Counted from the stretch's first letter, positions 7,672 through 16,989 are shown. The stretch is 64,000 nt of DNA from Lachnospiraceae bacterium AC2029 (GCA_000703065.1 JNLK01000001.1:2068001-2132000), one strand, 5' to 3'. Notes: generated by a model not told the origin, from the sequence alone. Made by a program: numbers and translations.

Positions 7672-9849
7672 CTATTTCCTTTTCACCTGCTGTTTGCTTA
7701 CCAGTCTGGCAAACTTTCCGTTTTTCTCCATCAGTTCGGAGTAGGTGCCTTCTTCGGCGATCAGTCCGTCCTCCAGCATGATGATCCGGTCAAATCCCGT
7801 CACTGTTGACAGTCTGTGTGCAACCATGACGATCGTGCAGTTCATATGACCGATGTTCTCCAGAACCTGTTCCTGCGTCAGATTGTCCAGGGCAGAGGTT
7901 GCCTCATCCAGGATCAGCACCCTGGGGTTCTTGATCAGCGCCCGCGCAATGAGGAGCCGTTGTCTCTGACCACCGGAGAAGCCGCTGGAATTAGACTCGG
8001 AGATCTCGGTATCCAGCTTCATGGGAAGCGAGCGGATGTAATCTCCGATGGCGGCCTTGTCCACTGCCGCCCAGATCTCTTCATCCGATATCCTGCGCCC
8101 GGCGCCGAAGACCACATTGGAGGCTATGGTTCCGGGGAATACCTTGCTGAACTGAAATACAGAACCGATCCTCTTTCTGAGAGACTTGAGATTCAGAGTC
8201 TGTATCGGTTTTCCGTCGTAGCTGATGGTTCCTTCCTGCGGGGTTTCCATTCCCAGCATGAGCTTCAGCAGTGTGCTTTTGCCGCAACCGCTTTCTCCGA
8301 CGATCGCAAGCTTCTCGCCTCTGTGAATCTTAAGGGAAATGCCCCGAAGACATCCCTTCGGATCATTTTCGTAGCTGAACTTTACATTCTCCAGATCGAT
8401 GGCTCCGGTGAGCTTGCGCACATATTCCTTTGTGCCCTGCTGTTCCGTGGACGCATGGAAGATCGGCGAAGCATTTTCATACAGTGTTTTCATCAGAAAT
8501 GCATTCTCCAGCATATCCGTAAGACTTGCCACCGCCGAGATGACGAGCGAATAGGAAGCGACAAAGGACAGGTAATCCTCGGAGGACAGGCCCTCGTAGA
8601 TGGATGTACCAAGCAGGGCGATGGTCGCAGCCGTGGAGATCGCTGCGATGATCTCCGCATTGTATTTCAGGAAGAAGGGCTGCTGATAGGTGCGCGCCAG
8701 GATCTTTCTGTACATGCCGGCCCATCTGGCATAAACCGCATTTTCGCAGCCCATGCCCTTGATCCTCTGGATTCCCCGGATAGCTGCATACATGAAGCCG
8801 CTGTTTTCCATGTCCACTTCCAGCAGTTCCTTTTCGTTCGCCATGTTGTTAACCGCACTGATGATGGAAGCGATGATCTTCAGAAGCAGGAAGATCAGTG
8901 CCGGAAGGAAGAGCGCCGGTGCCATTCTGTTCATCTGGAACAGGTAGACCACGGAGAAAAGCACATCCAGCAGTACATCCATATAAAAGCTGAGGATCAT
9001 GTCCGAGAGCCTTCCGCAGCTGTTGATCCGCTTCGACAGCTTGCCGGAGGAGGTTTTCCCGAAGAAATCCCTGTCCAGATGAAGAACTCTGGCCATGACG
9101 GCAGACTGCATCTTCCTGGATATCCGGATCTTCGTTTCTGAGAGAAAAAGCGTTTTGACCATGGACAGGAAACCCCGGATAATGCTGACCAGAAGAAAGA
9201 TCAGCATCATCGTAAGGAGGAGGGACACTTTGCTCTCACCCATCGGGATATAGGCCTTATACACCCATCGGCTGATGATCGGGAGGAACAGTCCGAGGCC
9301 GGCAACCAGTGCTGCCGCCAGCAGAAGCCGGAAGATGTCCGAGAAGGTCAGGGATTTCAGAACGTTCCGGCGAAATGTGGCGTGGACGCCTTCCTGCTCC
9401 TCCAACGGCCGCTGAAAGATATAGCACCCCTTCTTCAGACTTCTGCAGTATTTTTTGGATGCGTATCCGCCGCTGGCATCATGCGGGCAGAAATAACGGT
9501 AGCCGATCAGCGTCGGGGTCAGGGCGACAGCCTTGCCGTCTTCGCGGAAGGCAAGGATATATTCTGTCCGGGCTCCCGAGAAGGTCTCCACGGATTCCTC
9601 GTAATCGTACATCATACCCAGCGGATCCAGCATCATTTCCAGCATCTCGTCCACATTTCTCAGTCCGTACAGCCTGTCCATCTGAATCCCGAATTTACTC
9701 AGAATGTAAAGCACGGTTGTCTGGGCGTCGTCAACGCCTTCCTCCAGCTTGATCATCGCCTTGTCATTCACCAGGGATTCGTCAGCATACTGCTCGTATT
9801 TTCGATTGTCTTCTTCTTTTTTTCTAATGGCTTTCGAATAAAGTCCCAT
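7672..9849 (-). CDS. NHLM-type ABC exporter, permease/ATPase (second subunit)
   Basis: A 725-residue half-transporter. The first 170 residues form a soluble domain typical in position of NHLM bacteriocin exporter subunit 2. About six membrane segments follow (for example LLLAAALVAGLGLFLPII and LLLTMMLIFLLVSII). The C-terminal ATPase carries Walker A GESGCGKST, signature SGGQRQR and Walker B VLILDEATSALD. Such proteins export leader-cleaved peptides as heterodimers. It follows its partner by 11 bases and precedes the reverse transcriptase by 4 bases. No precursor peptide with a double-glycine leader or modifying enzyme is seen nearby, so the substrate is unknown. Confidence 0.8.
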   Translation of the reverse strand: MGLYSKAIRKKEEDNRKYEQYADESLVNDKAMIKLEEGVDDAQTTVLYILSKFGIQMDRLYGLRNVDEMLEMMLDPLGMMYDYEESVETFSGARTEYILAFREDGKAVALTPTLIGYRYFCPHDASGGYASKKYCRSLKKGCYIFQRPLEEQEGVHATFRRNVLKSLTFSDIFRLLLAAALVAGLGLFLPIISRWVYKAYIPMGESKVSLLLTMMLIFLLVSIIRGFLSMVKTLFLSETKIRISRKMQSAVMARVLHLDRDFFGKTSSGKLSKRINSCGRLSDMILSFYMDVLLDVLFSVVYLFQMNRMAPALFLPALIFLLLKIIASIISAVNNMANEKELLEVDMENSGFMYAAIRGIQRIKGMGCENAVYARWAGMYRKILARTYQQPFFLKYNAEIIAAISTAATIALLGTSIYEGLSSEDYLSFVASYSLVISAVASLTDMLENAFLMKTLYENASPIFHASTEQQGTKEYVRKLTGAIDLENVKFSYENDPKGCLRGISLKIHRGEKLAIVGESGCGKSTLLKLMLGMETPQEGTISYDGKPIQTLNLKSLRKRIGSVFQFSKVFPGTIASNVVFGAGRRISDEEIWAAVDKAAIGDYIRSLPMKLDTEISESNSSGFSGGQRQRLLIARALIKNPRVLILDEATSALDNLTQEQVLENIGHMNCTIVMVAHRLSTVTGFDRIIMLEDGLIAEEGTYSELMEKNGKFARLVSKQQVKRK

Positions 9850-9860
9850 AGTATCCCTCG

Positions 9861-12005
9861 TTATTGTGCACCGATCAGGTTTCTGTACAGGCCTTCCTCG
9901 GCATATAGTTCGTCATGGGTTCCTTCCTGAACGACCCGGCCGTGATCCATAACATAGATACGGTCGCAGTCTACAATGGTCGATAACCGGTGAGCCACGA
10001 TGATACAGGTGGTTTTTTTGTCCCGGATGGATTGGATCACCTTATCCTCCGTCAGGGCATCCAGAGCGGAGGTGAATTCATCCAGGAACAGCAGTGTGGG
10101 TTCATGGGCCAGCGCGCGGGCCAGCTCCAGCCGTTGAAGCTCGCCACCGGAGAAATTCTTTCCGTTCTCCAGCATCCTTGCTCCGAAATCCTGCGGTTCC
10201 TTTTCGATCCGCTTCTGAATCTGTGCATCCCGGGCAGCCAGGATCACCTCGTAATCCTCTATGGTATTATCCCACATCCGGATATTGTTGTAGATTGAAT
10301 CATCAAACATGACGGTTTCCTGATCCACGGTGGTTATCGATGAATGGAACACCACATCCGGAATCTCGTTCCGGTGCTTTCCGGAATAGAGGATCTCGCC
10401 GGATTCTGCAGAATATAGATCTGCCAGGATCTTCAGAAGAGTACTCTTGCCGCAGCCGGTGGGACCGACGATCGCCACCATCTGACCGGGTTCTACCGAA
10501 ATACTCACATCATTTACCGCCAGATCGTCTCCCTGGAAATACCGGTAACAGATATGCTCTGCGCTAAGGCGGCCTTCCAGTTTGTCCACCATTTCCTCAT
10601 CACCTTCAGGAAGCGGGATGGGCGCTGTCTCCCTGCGGTTGTTGATATCATTTACCCGCTCGATATTTGTCCGCATCTTCTGCAGAGAACCTACCGTGGA
10701 GAGACAGTTGTTCAGGGAGGATACCATACTGTTCAGTACTGTTTGGAACAGTGACATCAGGCCGAGGGTGAAGCTTCCGTGGACGATAAAATATGCTCCC
10801 AGAAACAGCTGCACAGCCTGCAGCAGGGAGTTGTTCAGTGTGGATGTAAAGGAGGTCCATCCGTTGATCCTGGCGGTGGTAAGCTTGTTGCCGCAAACCT
10901 GCAGCTGAGAATCATACCAGATGTTGTAAAAATCTCTTTCGGCTCCCGTGGTCTTTATGGTATCGATCATGTTTAGACCATTCAGAACAGAGGTATTCAG
11001 AGAGCCTGTATTTGTAGTCATGCTTTTGGCTTCAATGGCATTTTTCTGCTGGAACTTCACGGTGATCATGATATTTACCAGGACGATCAGAAGACAGACG
11101 GCCGCCAATGTGGCATTGTAGTACATCATAAAGAAGATGTAGATGATGGTCATGACTGCATCGATCACTCTGGGAACAAGGGTCTTGATAATGGAATTGT
11201 CAAGCCTGACATTGTTATCCAGCCGGGACAGCAGTTCGCCCGTGCTGTACTGCTCAAAGAACTTCAGCGGCTGATGGAACATTTTCTTGAAAAGGCGGCT
11301 GCCCGAACGCGCGGAAAGATCCCGGCTGGACTTGTTGATCAGCCGTGTTTTCAGGATCACGGTAAGGGTATGGAGAGCCAGCACAAAAAGATAGATGCCC
11401 AGCACCATTTGCCAGGTGAATCCTGTGAATTCCTTCTCCTGGGGATCAAAGTAGATATCGATGGTGGTCTTCTGGATCCTGGCCATGAGCAGATTCAGCA
11501 GCACCGCAACGATCGTGAGAAAACTAAGGACGATCATCGTTTTCTTTAGAAGACGAAAACGGTCTCCGATCAGCCGGAACAGAGATTCTCTCTTTCCTCC
11601 CGGCTTGAAGCTGCTGTTTTTGGAAAGCGTGATGACCTTTCCCGAGTACAGCTCAAGAAAACGGTCCTTTTGCATCTTGTATTCACCCTTGGCCGGATCG
11701 GCTACCGAGACGATACCCTTCTTAATGGATTTGATGATGACATAGTATCTGCGCTTCCACTGCACAAGCAGCGGAAACGTCCTTCCCTCCAGTTCTGCGG
11801 CGTCGACCTTCTCCACCTTTCCGTCCAGACCGAAGGATGCCGCGGCATCGATTAGCTGCTCCGGACTGGAACCGTTTCTGGAGGTCACGCATTTCTCCCG
11901 GAGTTCCTCCATGGGAACATATTTCTTATAAAACCCGAGCATCATACTCAGTGCCGCTGCACCATTTTCGCCCGGCTGCATTTGTATTACTACAGGTATC
12001 CTCAT
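9861..12005 (-). CDS. ABC exporter with degenerate C39-like domain (first subunit)
   Basis: A 714-residue protein. ATG 12005 is preceded by AAAAGGAGAAGGGGAG; the frame extends to 12068 but without a better ribosome site. The N-terminal 130 residues follow the C39 peptidase plan (QMQPGENGAAALSMMLGFY, then PLLVQWKRRYYVII and SVADPAKGEYKM), but the catalytic Cys expected in the DCG/ECG position is Asn (ENG), so leader cleavage is probably lost. Six membrane segments and an ATPase follow (GPTGCGKST, SGGELQR, LLFLDEFTSALD). It heads an operon with the second subunit and the reverse transcriptase. It may bind a leader without cutting it, as C39-like domains of haemolysin exporters do. Confidence 0.8.
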   Translation of the reverse strand: MRIPVVIQMQPGENGAAALSMMLGFYKKYVPMEELREKCVTSRNGSSPEQLIDAAASFGLDGKVEKVDAAELEGRTFPLLVQWKRRYYVIIKSIKKGIVSVADPAKGEYKMQKDRFLELYSGKVITLSKNSSFKPGGKRESLFRLIGDRFRLLKKTMIVLSFLTIVAVLLNLLMARIQKTTIDIYFDPQEKEFTGFTWQMVLGIYLFVLALHTLTVILKTRLINKSSRDLSARSGSRLFKKMFHQPLKFFEQYSTGELLSRLDNNVRLDNSIIKTLVPRVIDAVMTIIYIFFMMYYNATLAAVCLLIVLVNIMITVKFQQKNAIEAKSMTTNTGSLNTSVLNGLNMIDTIKTTGAERDFYNIWYDSQLQVCGNKLTTARINGWTSFTSTLNNSLLQAVQLFLGAYFIVHGSFTLGLMSLFQTVLNSMVSSLNNCLSTVGSLQKMRTNIERVNDINNRRETAPIPLPEGDEEMVDKLEGRLSAEHICYRYFQGDDLAVNDVSISVEPGQMVAIVGPTGCGKSTLLKILADLYSAESGEILYSGKHRNEIPDVVFHSSITTVDQETVMFDDSIYNNIRMWDNTIEDYEVILAARDAQIQKRIEKEPQDFGARMLENGKNFSGGELQRLELARALAHEPTLLFLDEFTSALDALTEDKVIQSIRDKKTTCIIVAHRLSTIVDCDRIYVMDHGRVVQEGTHDELYAEEGLYRNLIGAQ

Positions 12006-12039
12006 AAGCTCCCCTTCTCCTTTTGTATACCTACTGTTC

Positions 12040-12068
12040 ATTTTACCGCGTTCCCGGTATTGCCGCAA
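12040..12068 (-). promoter_or_regulatory. Promoter of exporter-RT operon
   Basis: On the minus strand TTGCGG (12068-12063), a 17-base spacer and TAAAAT (12045-12040) stand about 35 bases before the chosen start of the first exporter gene. Confidence 0.5.
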
Positions 12069-12090
12069 CAGTGATGTCGGCTGTTTCGCT

Positions 12091-12237
12091 ATGCCGGATC
12101 ACAGGATCATCTTCACAGCCACCTACAACTACGTAGGTTCCAACAGCAAGGGCCTGGTGAAGGAAGTACGCAAGACCTACTCCAACAATGTATGGTTCAA
12201 TTCAGGATTCATTCAGAGAGGATTCAGCATGAGATAG
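12091..12237 (+). pseudogene. Short coding remnant, C-terminus of unknown protein
   Basis: A 48-codon reading frame starting at ATG 12091 with no ribosome site. The amino acid composition (VGSNSKGLVKEVRKTYSNN, then FNSGFIQRGFSMR) and clean stop look like the tail of a longer protein. It is divergent from the exporter operon. I do not recognise the parent family. Confidence 0.4.
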
Positions 12238-12269
12238 TCCTTAGTCGGAAGGCAAAGAATAAATGACGA

Positions 12270-12301
12270 TGAAAAATGAGGCGCGGTTCCTGTAACAGGA
12301 A
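12270..12301. terminator. Bidirectional-looking hairpin
   Basis: GAGGC..GGTTCCTG (12270-12284) pairs with CAGGAATCGGCCTC (12288-12301). On the minus strand it is followed by ATTTTTCAT; on the plus strand the T-run is weak. Confidence 0.45.
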
Positions 12302-12362
12302 TCGGCCTCATCTTCGTGCAGGGGTTGAAAGTGGAAATGGTCGAGCAACGGATAATAACCAA

Positions 12363-12391
12363 GTGACAGAAGTGCGTGAAAATGGTATAAT
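12363..12391 (+). promoter_or_regulatory. Promoter
   Basis: GTGACA (12363-12368), 17-base spacer, TATAAT (12386-12391) with upstream TGG. It reads into the 39-codon ORF and, past the hairpin at 12519-12565, the secreted CHAP protein. Confidence 0.7.
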
Positions 12392-12421
12392 GATAATTAC
12401 AATATGTATGGGGGAGAAGCA

Positions 12422-12541
12422 ATGATACTGTTCTTTATGATTGAGAAAAATCACATACATACTGAGGCAAATTACGCTGATACAGGCGTTTGTTTTGATG
12501 TAAATAAGGTGATGAATGACGCTTCGTCTGCTGCAGGGTAA
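12422..12541 (+). CDS. 39-residue small ORF, possible leader peptide
   Basis: ATG 12422 is preceded by GGGGGAG at good spacing and lies about 25 bases past a strong promoter. The 39-residue product (starts MILFFMIEKNHIHTEANY) has no recognised domain. Its last 20 bases form the left arm of a terminator-like hairpin before the next gene, an arrangement seen in transcription attenuation where ribosome position controls the hairpin. It could instead be a gene remnant. Confidence 0.45.
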   Translation: MILFFMIEKNHIHTEANYADTGVCFDVNKVMNDASSAAG

Positions 12542-12565
12542 CCATGTAGGGATGGGGCGTTTTTT
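12519..12565 (+). terminator. Terminator/attenuator before the CHAP gene
   Basis: ACGCTTCGTC (12519-12528) can pair with GATGGGGCGT (12551-12560), with three G-U pairs, followed by a run of six T. The 22-base loop is long. It overlaps the stop of the small ORF and precedes the gene at 12640. Confidence 0.5.
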
Positions 12566-12639
12566 GATAGAATAGAATCATTATACAGTAATGAGTTGCA
12601 AGCAAGAAGACAAATTGGAAACCAGAAAGGAGTTATAGA

Positions 12640-15324
12640 ATGAGAACAAGGAACATTTGTGGCTTGATGTGTACTGTATTGATATCTTTTGTTTTGGTGT
12701 TTGTATGTGTTTGGTTTGTTCCGATGGAGGTAAAAGCCGAGGATGCTTATCCATGGGCAGACCATACGCCTGTAAGTAAGGGATATGATCCGTACGGGTT
12801 TGTTTATCAAAACTGTACTTCGTATTGTGCATGGCGCTTAAATATGAATGGAATAGCTTTTCACAATAACTACAAAGGTGTGGAATGGGGTAACGCTAAG
12901 AATTGGGGAAATGCTGCAAAAAGTGTTGGAATACCCGTTGATATGAATCCGCAAGTTGGGGATATCGGTTATAAGACATCGGGGGATTATGGTCATGTTG
13001 CTTATGTTGCGGCAGTAAATGGGAACAAGGTGACCTGTGAACAGTACAATATGAATAGCGATCATAAATATCATAACAAAACGGAAAACATCACTTCTTT
13101 TGCTGGTTTCATACACTTTGGAGGAACTCCACGTCAGTTGGTTAACCTTGGTGCCGATTTCTACGCATGCATAGCAGCGTCTGGTGCCAATGAATGGAGT
13201 ATAATTGAGAATCGAGGAGGAAATGTGCAGATCAGCGCAGTTGGTAATGATCTGTCAAGCGCAAATCAGCAGTGGCATTTTGTCCGCCAGTCGGATGGCA
13301 GTTATCACATTATCAGTGTATACGATGGTAGATATCTGAATGCAGATCGTATGGACACAGCAGGAACCAATATATCTGCCGCTTCGTATATGAATTGGGA
13401 TGGGCAAAAATGGTATATTATCCGGAATGGAAATTGGTATCGTATTGTAGCCAAATATAATATGAATCTGAGCCTTGATGTTACAAACGTGATCTTTTCC
13501 GGTGGTACCAATATTCAGTTGTGGAACAATAATGATGGTCAGGGGCAGTTCTTTGATATTTACAAATACGACATGAACCAATATCCATTGGTTGAAAATA
13601 TGGGTGAAGATTTTTATGCCGGTATTGCGGCTTCCGGAGCGAATGAATGGAGTCTTTTGGAGAATCGAGGAGGAAATGTACAGATCAGCTCCGTAGGAAA
13701 TGATCTTGTAAGTGCGAATCAACAATGGCATTTTGTTCGCCAGTATGACGGCAGTTATCATATCACCAGCGTATACGATGGTAGATATCTGAATGCGGAT
13801 CGTATGGATACAGCAGGAACCAATATATCTGTAGCGTCGTATATGAATTGGGATGGGCAAAAATGGTATATTATCCGGAATGGAAGCTGGTATCGTATAG
13901 TGCCAAAATATAATATGAATTTGAGCCTTGATGTAACAAATGTGAACTTTTCCGGCGGTACCAATATTCAGTTGTGGAACAATAATGATGGTCAGGGGCA
14001 GTTCTTTGATATTTACAAATATGACATGAACCAATATCCATTGGTTGAAAACATGGGGGACGACTTTTATGCAAGCATCGCGGCTTCCGGTTCAGGCAAA
14101 TGGAGCCTGATAGAAAACTATGCCGGGAATGTACAGATAAACTCTGTGGGAAATGATTTATCCAATACACGGCAACAATGGCATTTTATTCGTCAACAGG
14201 ATGGTAGTTATAACATTATCAGTGTGCAGGATGGTAATTATCTGAATGCGGATTCAATAGACACTTCAGGATCAAACATTTTGACAACCACCGTTACAAG
14301 CGGGAATGAACCGAAATGGTATATCATCAGATGTAACGACTGGTTTGTCATAGCTCCAAAGAAAAATCTGAATCTGTGTTTGGATCTGGAGGAATCAAAC
14401 TATGCAGGCGGAACTAATATTCGACTTTGGGATAAAAACGGAAATGAAACACAGTTGTTTGATGTTTATAAAAACGAACTGGCACCCGGACACGTTCATA
14501 GCCTGATTAAGGTTCCGGCAAAAAAAGCAAAGTGTTTGGAAGATGGTAATAGGAGATATTGGAAATGCTCAGAATGTGAAAAGATGTTTTCAGATGACCA
14601 GGGACTTCGGGAAATTACGGAAATCCCTGTGATTGCGGCCACGGGTCACACCGAAGTAACGGATCCTGCAGTGCCTGCAACCTATGATAGTACCGGCCTC
14701 ACAGAAGGAAGTCACTGTTCTGTATGTGGTGCCGTGATCCGGAAGCAGGAAGTAGTGCCAAAGAAGGTAAAGAGCGGTTGGATTCGAGAGAACGGAAAGT
14801 GGTACTACTATGTCAAGGGTACAAAGCATACCGGTTGGGGGAGAATCAGTAAGAAGTGGTATTACTTTGATGCTTCGGGTGTCATGCAGACCGGTTGGCA
14901 GAAGATTGAAGGTACGTGGTACTATTTTACCTCAAAGGGTGTCCGTTACAGTGGCTGGCTCACAACGAAGAAAGGAGACACTTATTATTTAGATGAAGGC
15001 GGTGTCCCCGTGACCGGAAAACAGGAGATTGATGGGAAGGTTTACTATTTCAATTCCAAGTATGTGATGACAGTAGGGTGGCTTACAAAGAGCGGAAAGA
15101 CATTTTATTTCAATGTCGATGGAACCATGCAGACCGGCTGGACGAAGATAGATGGGAAATGGTATCGTTTCAGTGGCAAGGGAGTTATGCTCACAGGATG
15201 GACGACCTACAAAGGGAATAAGTATTATTTGGACGAAAATGGAGTGTTAGCAGTAAACTGTACTCTGACCATTGATGGTGTAGAATATACATTCGATAAG
15301 TCCGGTGTATGTGTGAGTCCGTAA
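12640..15324 (+). CDS. Secreted CHAP-domain, triple ricin-lectin, cell-wall-binding protein
   Basis: An 894-residue surface protein, ATG 12640 after AAAGGAG. A signal peptide spans residues 1-34 (ends EVKAED). A CHAP amidase/endopeptidase domain covers about 40-165, with NCTSYCAW as the catalytic Cys site and YGHVAYV as the His site. Three beta-trefoil (ricin-type) repeats of about 150 residues follow, each starting NLG/NMG.DFYA.IAASG; repeats 1 and 2 are nearly identical. Next comes a segment with CxxC pairs (KCSECEK, CSVCGA) and then about six aromatic cell-wall-binding repeats (GKWYYY..GW). It probably binds cell-wall polymer and cuts peptidoglycan, either its own or a competitor's. A strong terminator follows at 15351. 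Confidence 0.88.
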   Translation: MRTRNICGLMCTVLISFVLVFVCVWFVPMEVKAEDAYPWADHTPVSKGYDPYGFVYQNCTSYCAWRLNMNGIAFHNNYKGVEWGNAKNWGNAAKSVGIPVDMNPQVGDIGYKTSGDYGHVAYVAAVNGNKVTCEQYNMNSDHKYHNKTENITSFAGFIHFGGTPRQLVNLGADFYACIAASGANEWSIIENRGGNVQISAVGNDLSSANQQWHFVRQSDGSYHIISVYDGRYLNADRMDTAGTNISAASYMNWDGQKWYIIRNGNWYRIVAKYNMNLSLDVTNVIFSGGTNIQLWNNNDGQGQFFDIYKYDMNQYPLVENMGEDFYAGIAASGANEWSLLENRGGNVQISSVGNDLVSANQQWHFVRQYDGSYHITSVYDGRYLNADRMDTAGTNISVASYMNWDGQKWYIIRNGSWYRIVPKYNMNLSLDVTNVNFSGGTNIQLWNNNDGQGQFFDIYKYDMNQYPLVENMGDDFYASIAASGSGKWSLIENYAGNVQINSVGNDLSNTRQQWHFIRQQDGSYNIISVQDGNYLNADSIDTSGSNILTTTVTSGNEPKWYIIRCNDWFVIAPKKNLNLCLDLEESNYAGGTNIRLWDKNGNETQLFDVYKNELAPGHVHSLIKVPAKKAKCLEDGNRRYWKCSECEKMFSDDQGLREITEIPVIAATGHTEVTDPAVPATYDSTGLTEGSHCSVCGAVIRKQEVVPKKVKSGWIRENGKWYYYVKGTKHTGWGRISKKWYYFDASGVMQTGWQKIEGTWYYFTSKGVRYSGWLTTKKGDTYYLDEGGVPVTGKQEIDGKVYYFNSKYVMTVGWLTKSGKTFYFNVDGTMQTGWTKIDGKWYRFSGKGVMLTGWTTYKGNKYYLDENGVLAVNCTLTIDGVEYTFDKSGVCVSP

Positions 15325-15350
15325 GATGATGGTTTGAGGAAATGTCTCCC

Positions 15351-15399
15351 AAAAGAAGATGAGTCGTGTTTTAGAGAACTGACTCATCTTCTTTTTCAA
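15351..15399 (+). terminator. Intrinsic terminator
   Basis: Perfect 15-bp stem (15351-15365 with 15381-15395), 15-base loop and T-rich 3' arm, 26 bases after the CHAP gene. The A-rich left arm makes it potentially bidirectional. Confidence 0.85.
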
Positions 15400-15520
15400 T
15401 ATCGCAGTAGGTATTGACCGGTTGAGCAATACCCCGTAAAATGGTGCAGCATTCATGACCTTCATTATATCACCCCTTATGTCACAGAACAGGCACAGAA
15501 CTGTCACAGTGAAAATAAAG

Positions 15521-15549
15521 TCGCCAAAAACAACAACGGGCGGTATAAT
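15521..15549 (+). promoter_or_regulatory. Promoter for AlkD-like gene
   Basis: TATAAT at 15544-15549 in GGTATAAT, with a weak -35 TCGCCA 17 bases upstream. A small stem (15410-15416 with 15427-15433) lies farther upstream. The remainder of 15400-15630 holds no gene. Confidence 0.55.
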
Positions 15550-15631
15550 ATGGCTATGGTCGGCGGTTCGGTTAACGAAAATGAAACTGCATACGGATTC
15601 GAATGGATGAAATGGAAATGGGGGGGATGAT

Positions 15632-16336
15632 ATGTCTGAGCAGGGTTTGATAGAAGAGATACGTAATGAGTTGTTTGCACATCAGGATGAGAAATATCGG
15701 GAATTCCAGATTCCTCTTATGCCTACACTTCCGCCGGATTCCATGGTGGGTGTGCGGACACCGGAGCTCCGGAAGCTTGCGAAGGAGTTTGGAAAGCGGG
15801 AGGACATTCAGACATTTCTGGATGATCTTCCTCACAAATACTTCGATGAAAATCAACTGCACGCCTTTATCCTTTCCGGAATGAAGGATTATGAGGCATG
15901 CGTGGAGGGCGTAAAGACCTTCCTTCCCTATGTAGATAACTGGGCGACCTGCGATCAGATGTCTCCGAAGATCTTCAAGAAGCATCGCCCGGAACTGCTG
16001 AAGGAGATCAAGGTATGGCTGAAGTCGAAAGAAACCTATACCATTCGCTTTGGTGTGGGGATGCTGATGGAACATTTTCTGGATGAGGATTTTGATCCTG
16101 CATACCCGAAGATGGTTGCAAAGCTCCGATCGTCGGAATACTATGTGAATATGATGATCGCCTGGTACTTTGCCACGGCGCTGGCGAAGCAGTATGAGAC
16201 GGTGCTGCCGTATATCGAGGAACAGAAGCTGGATGTCTGGACGCACAACAAGACCATCCAGAAGGCGGTGGAAAGCTATCGTATCACACCGGAGCAGAAG
16301 GAATACCTGAAATCACTGAAGATAAAAACAAGGTGA
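15632..16336 (+). CDS. DNA alkylation repair protein (AlkD family)
   Basis: A 234-residue all-helical HEAT-like protein. The family excises positively charged alkylated bases such as 3-methyladenine without base flipping. Supporting segments are MVGVRTPELRKLAKE near the start, FLPYVDNWATCDQMSPK (the conserved Trp/Asp region) and YYVNMMIAWYFATALAK. Length is normal for the family. ATG 15632 follows a GGGGGGA ribosome site. It is the first of a same-strand series of independent-looking genes. Confidence 0.85.
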   Translation: MSEQGLIEEIRNELFAHQDEKYREFQIPLMPTLPPDSMVGVRTPELRKLAKEFGKREDIQTFLDDLPHKYFDENQLHAFILSGMKDYEACVEGVKTFLPYVDNWATCDQMSPKIFKKHRPELLKEIKVWLKSKETYTIRFGVGMLMEHFLDEDFDPAYPKMVAKLRSSEYYVNMMIAWYFATALAKQYETVLPYIEEQKLDVWTHNKTIQKAVESYRITPEQKEYLKSLKIKTR

Positions 16337-16418
16337 AAGATGCAGACAGTTGTGATGAAGAAAGCCACGTCAAAGACAGTGGAATGGAAAAGGATTTGAT
16401 GAAGGGGTGGGGGAACAC

Positions 16419-16883
16419 ATGGAATCGACAAAGGAAAAACTGATCCTGAGGGAGATACTGTTTCTGCTGATCACGGTTGCCCTTGCGGCCGTGGCTGCGA
16501 TGATTCAGACCATTGGGAAGGAATTCTCCGGTAAGAGCTCCAGCTTTATCTTTTCGTCAAAAAACTTTGATTATAACGCGCCGGTCTACCTTCTGGGGAT
16601 GCTCCTATTCTTTGGAGGCATGTGGGTTGCGTATCATTTCCTGATGAGGAAATACATGACGGAGTTGAAGGAAGACGGCGGTATCTGCGTGGTCTTCGGA
16701 ATTCTTGCGTTTCTTTTCTCGGCGGCGATGATAGTGGCTAATGCATTTACGCTTTATGCAATGGTGGGGACGGGAGTTAATCTCAAGCCGGACTGGATGA
16801 TGCTTTTCACATTGATCGGATGGCCGGTCATCACATTTGCGTTCATGATCGGAACGATGATCCGGGCGCGTAGAGAAAAATGA
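16419..16883 (+). CDS. Four-helix membrane protein, unknown function
   Basis: A 154-residue protein with four predicted membrane segments (ILFLLITVALAAVAAMI, VYLLGMLLFFGGMWVAY, VVFGILAFLFSAAMIVANAF, MLFTLIGWPVITFAFMI). ATG 16419 follows GGGGTGGGGG; an in-frame GTG at 16407 is inside that ribosome site. I recognise no family. Confidence 0.65.
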   Translation: MESTKEKLILREILFLLITVALAAVAAMIQTIGKEFSGKSSSFIFSSKNFDYNAPVYLLGMLLFFGGMWVAYHFLMRKYMTELKEDGGICVVFGILAFLFSAAMIVANAFTLYAMVGTGVNLKPDWMMLFTLIGWPVITFAFMIGTMIRARREK

Positions 16884-16989
16884 GAGTTTGCTGTCAGGTG
16901 GACGATGGGAGATGGAGCGGTTGATCGGACCGGATCACTATCCCTACCTTGATGACGCTTCGGTACCTGAATAATTAGTAAGTTGGATT
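16884..16989. other. Intergenic with short coding remnant
   Basis: The last part reads in one frame as WEMERLIGPDHYPYLDDASV.. to a stop at about 16974, with no start or ribosome site, so it is probably a degraded gene end. No terminator or promoter is clear. Confidence 0.3.

Noticed and set aside
7816-9141. Plus-strand 441-codon open frame
   Set aside because: It is a shadow of the ABC exporter on the minus strand, with no ribosome site and a biased composition.
12422-12541. Double-glycine bacteriocin precursor for the C39-like exporter
   Set aside because: The 39-residue product has no GG/GA cleavage motif at a leader boundary, is on the opposite strand from the exporter operon, and overlaps a terminator leading to another gene.
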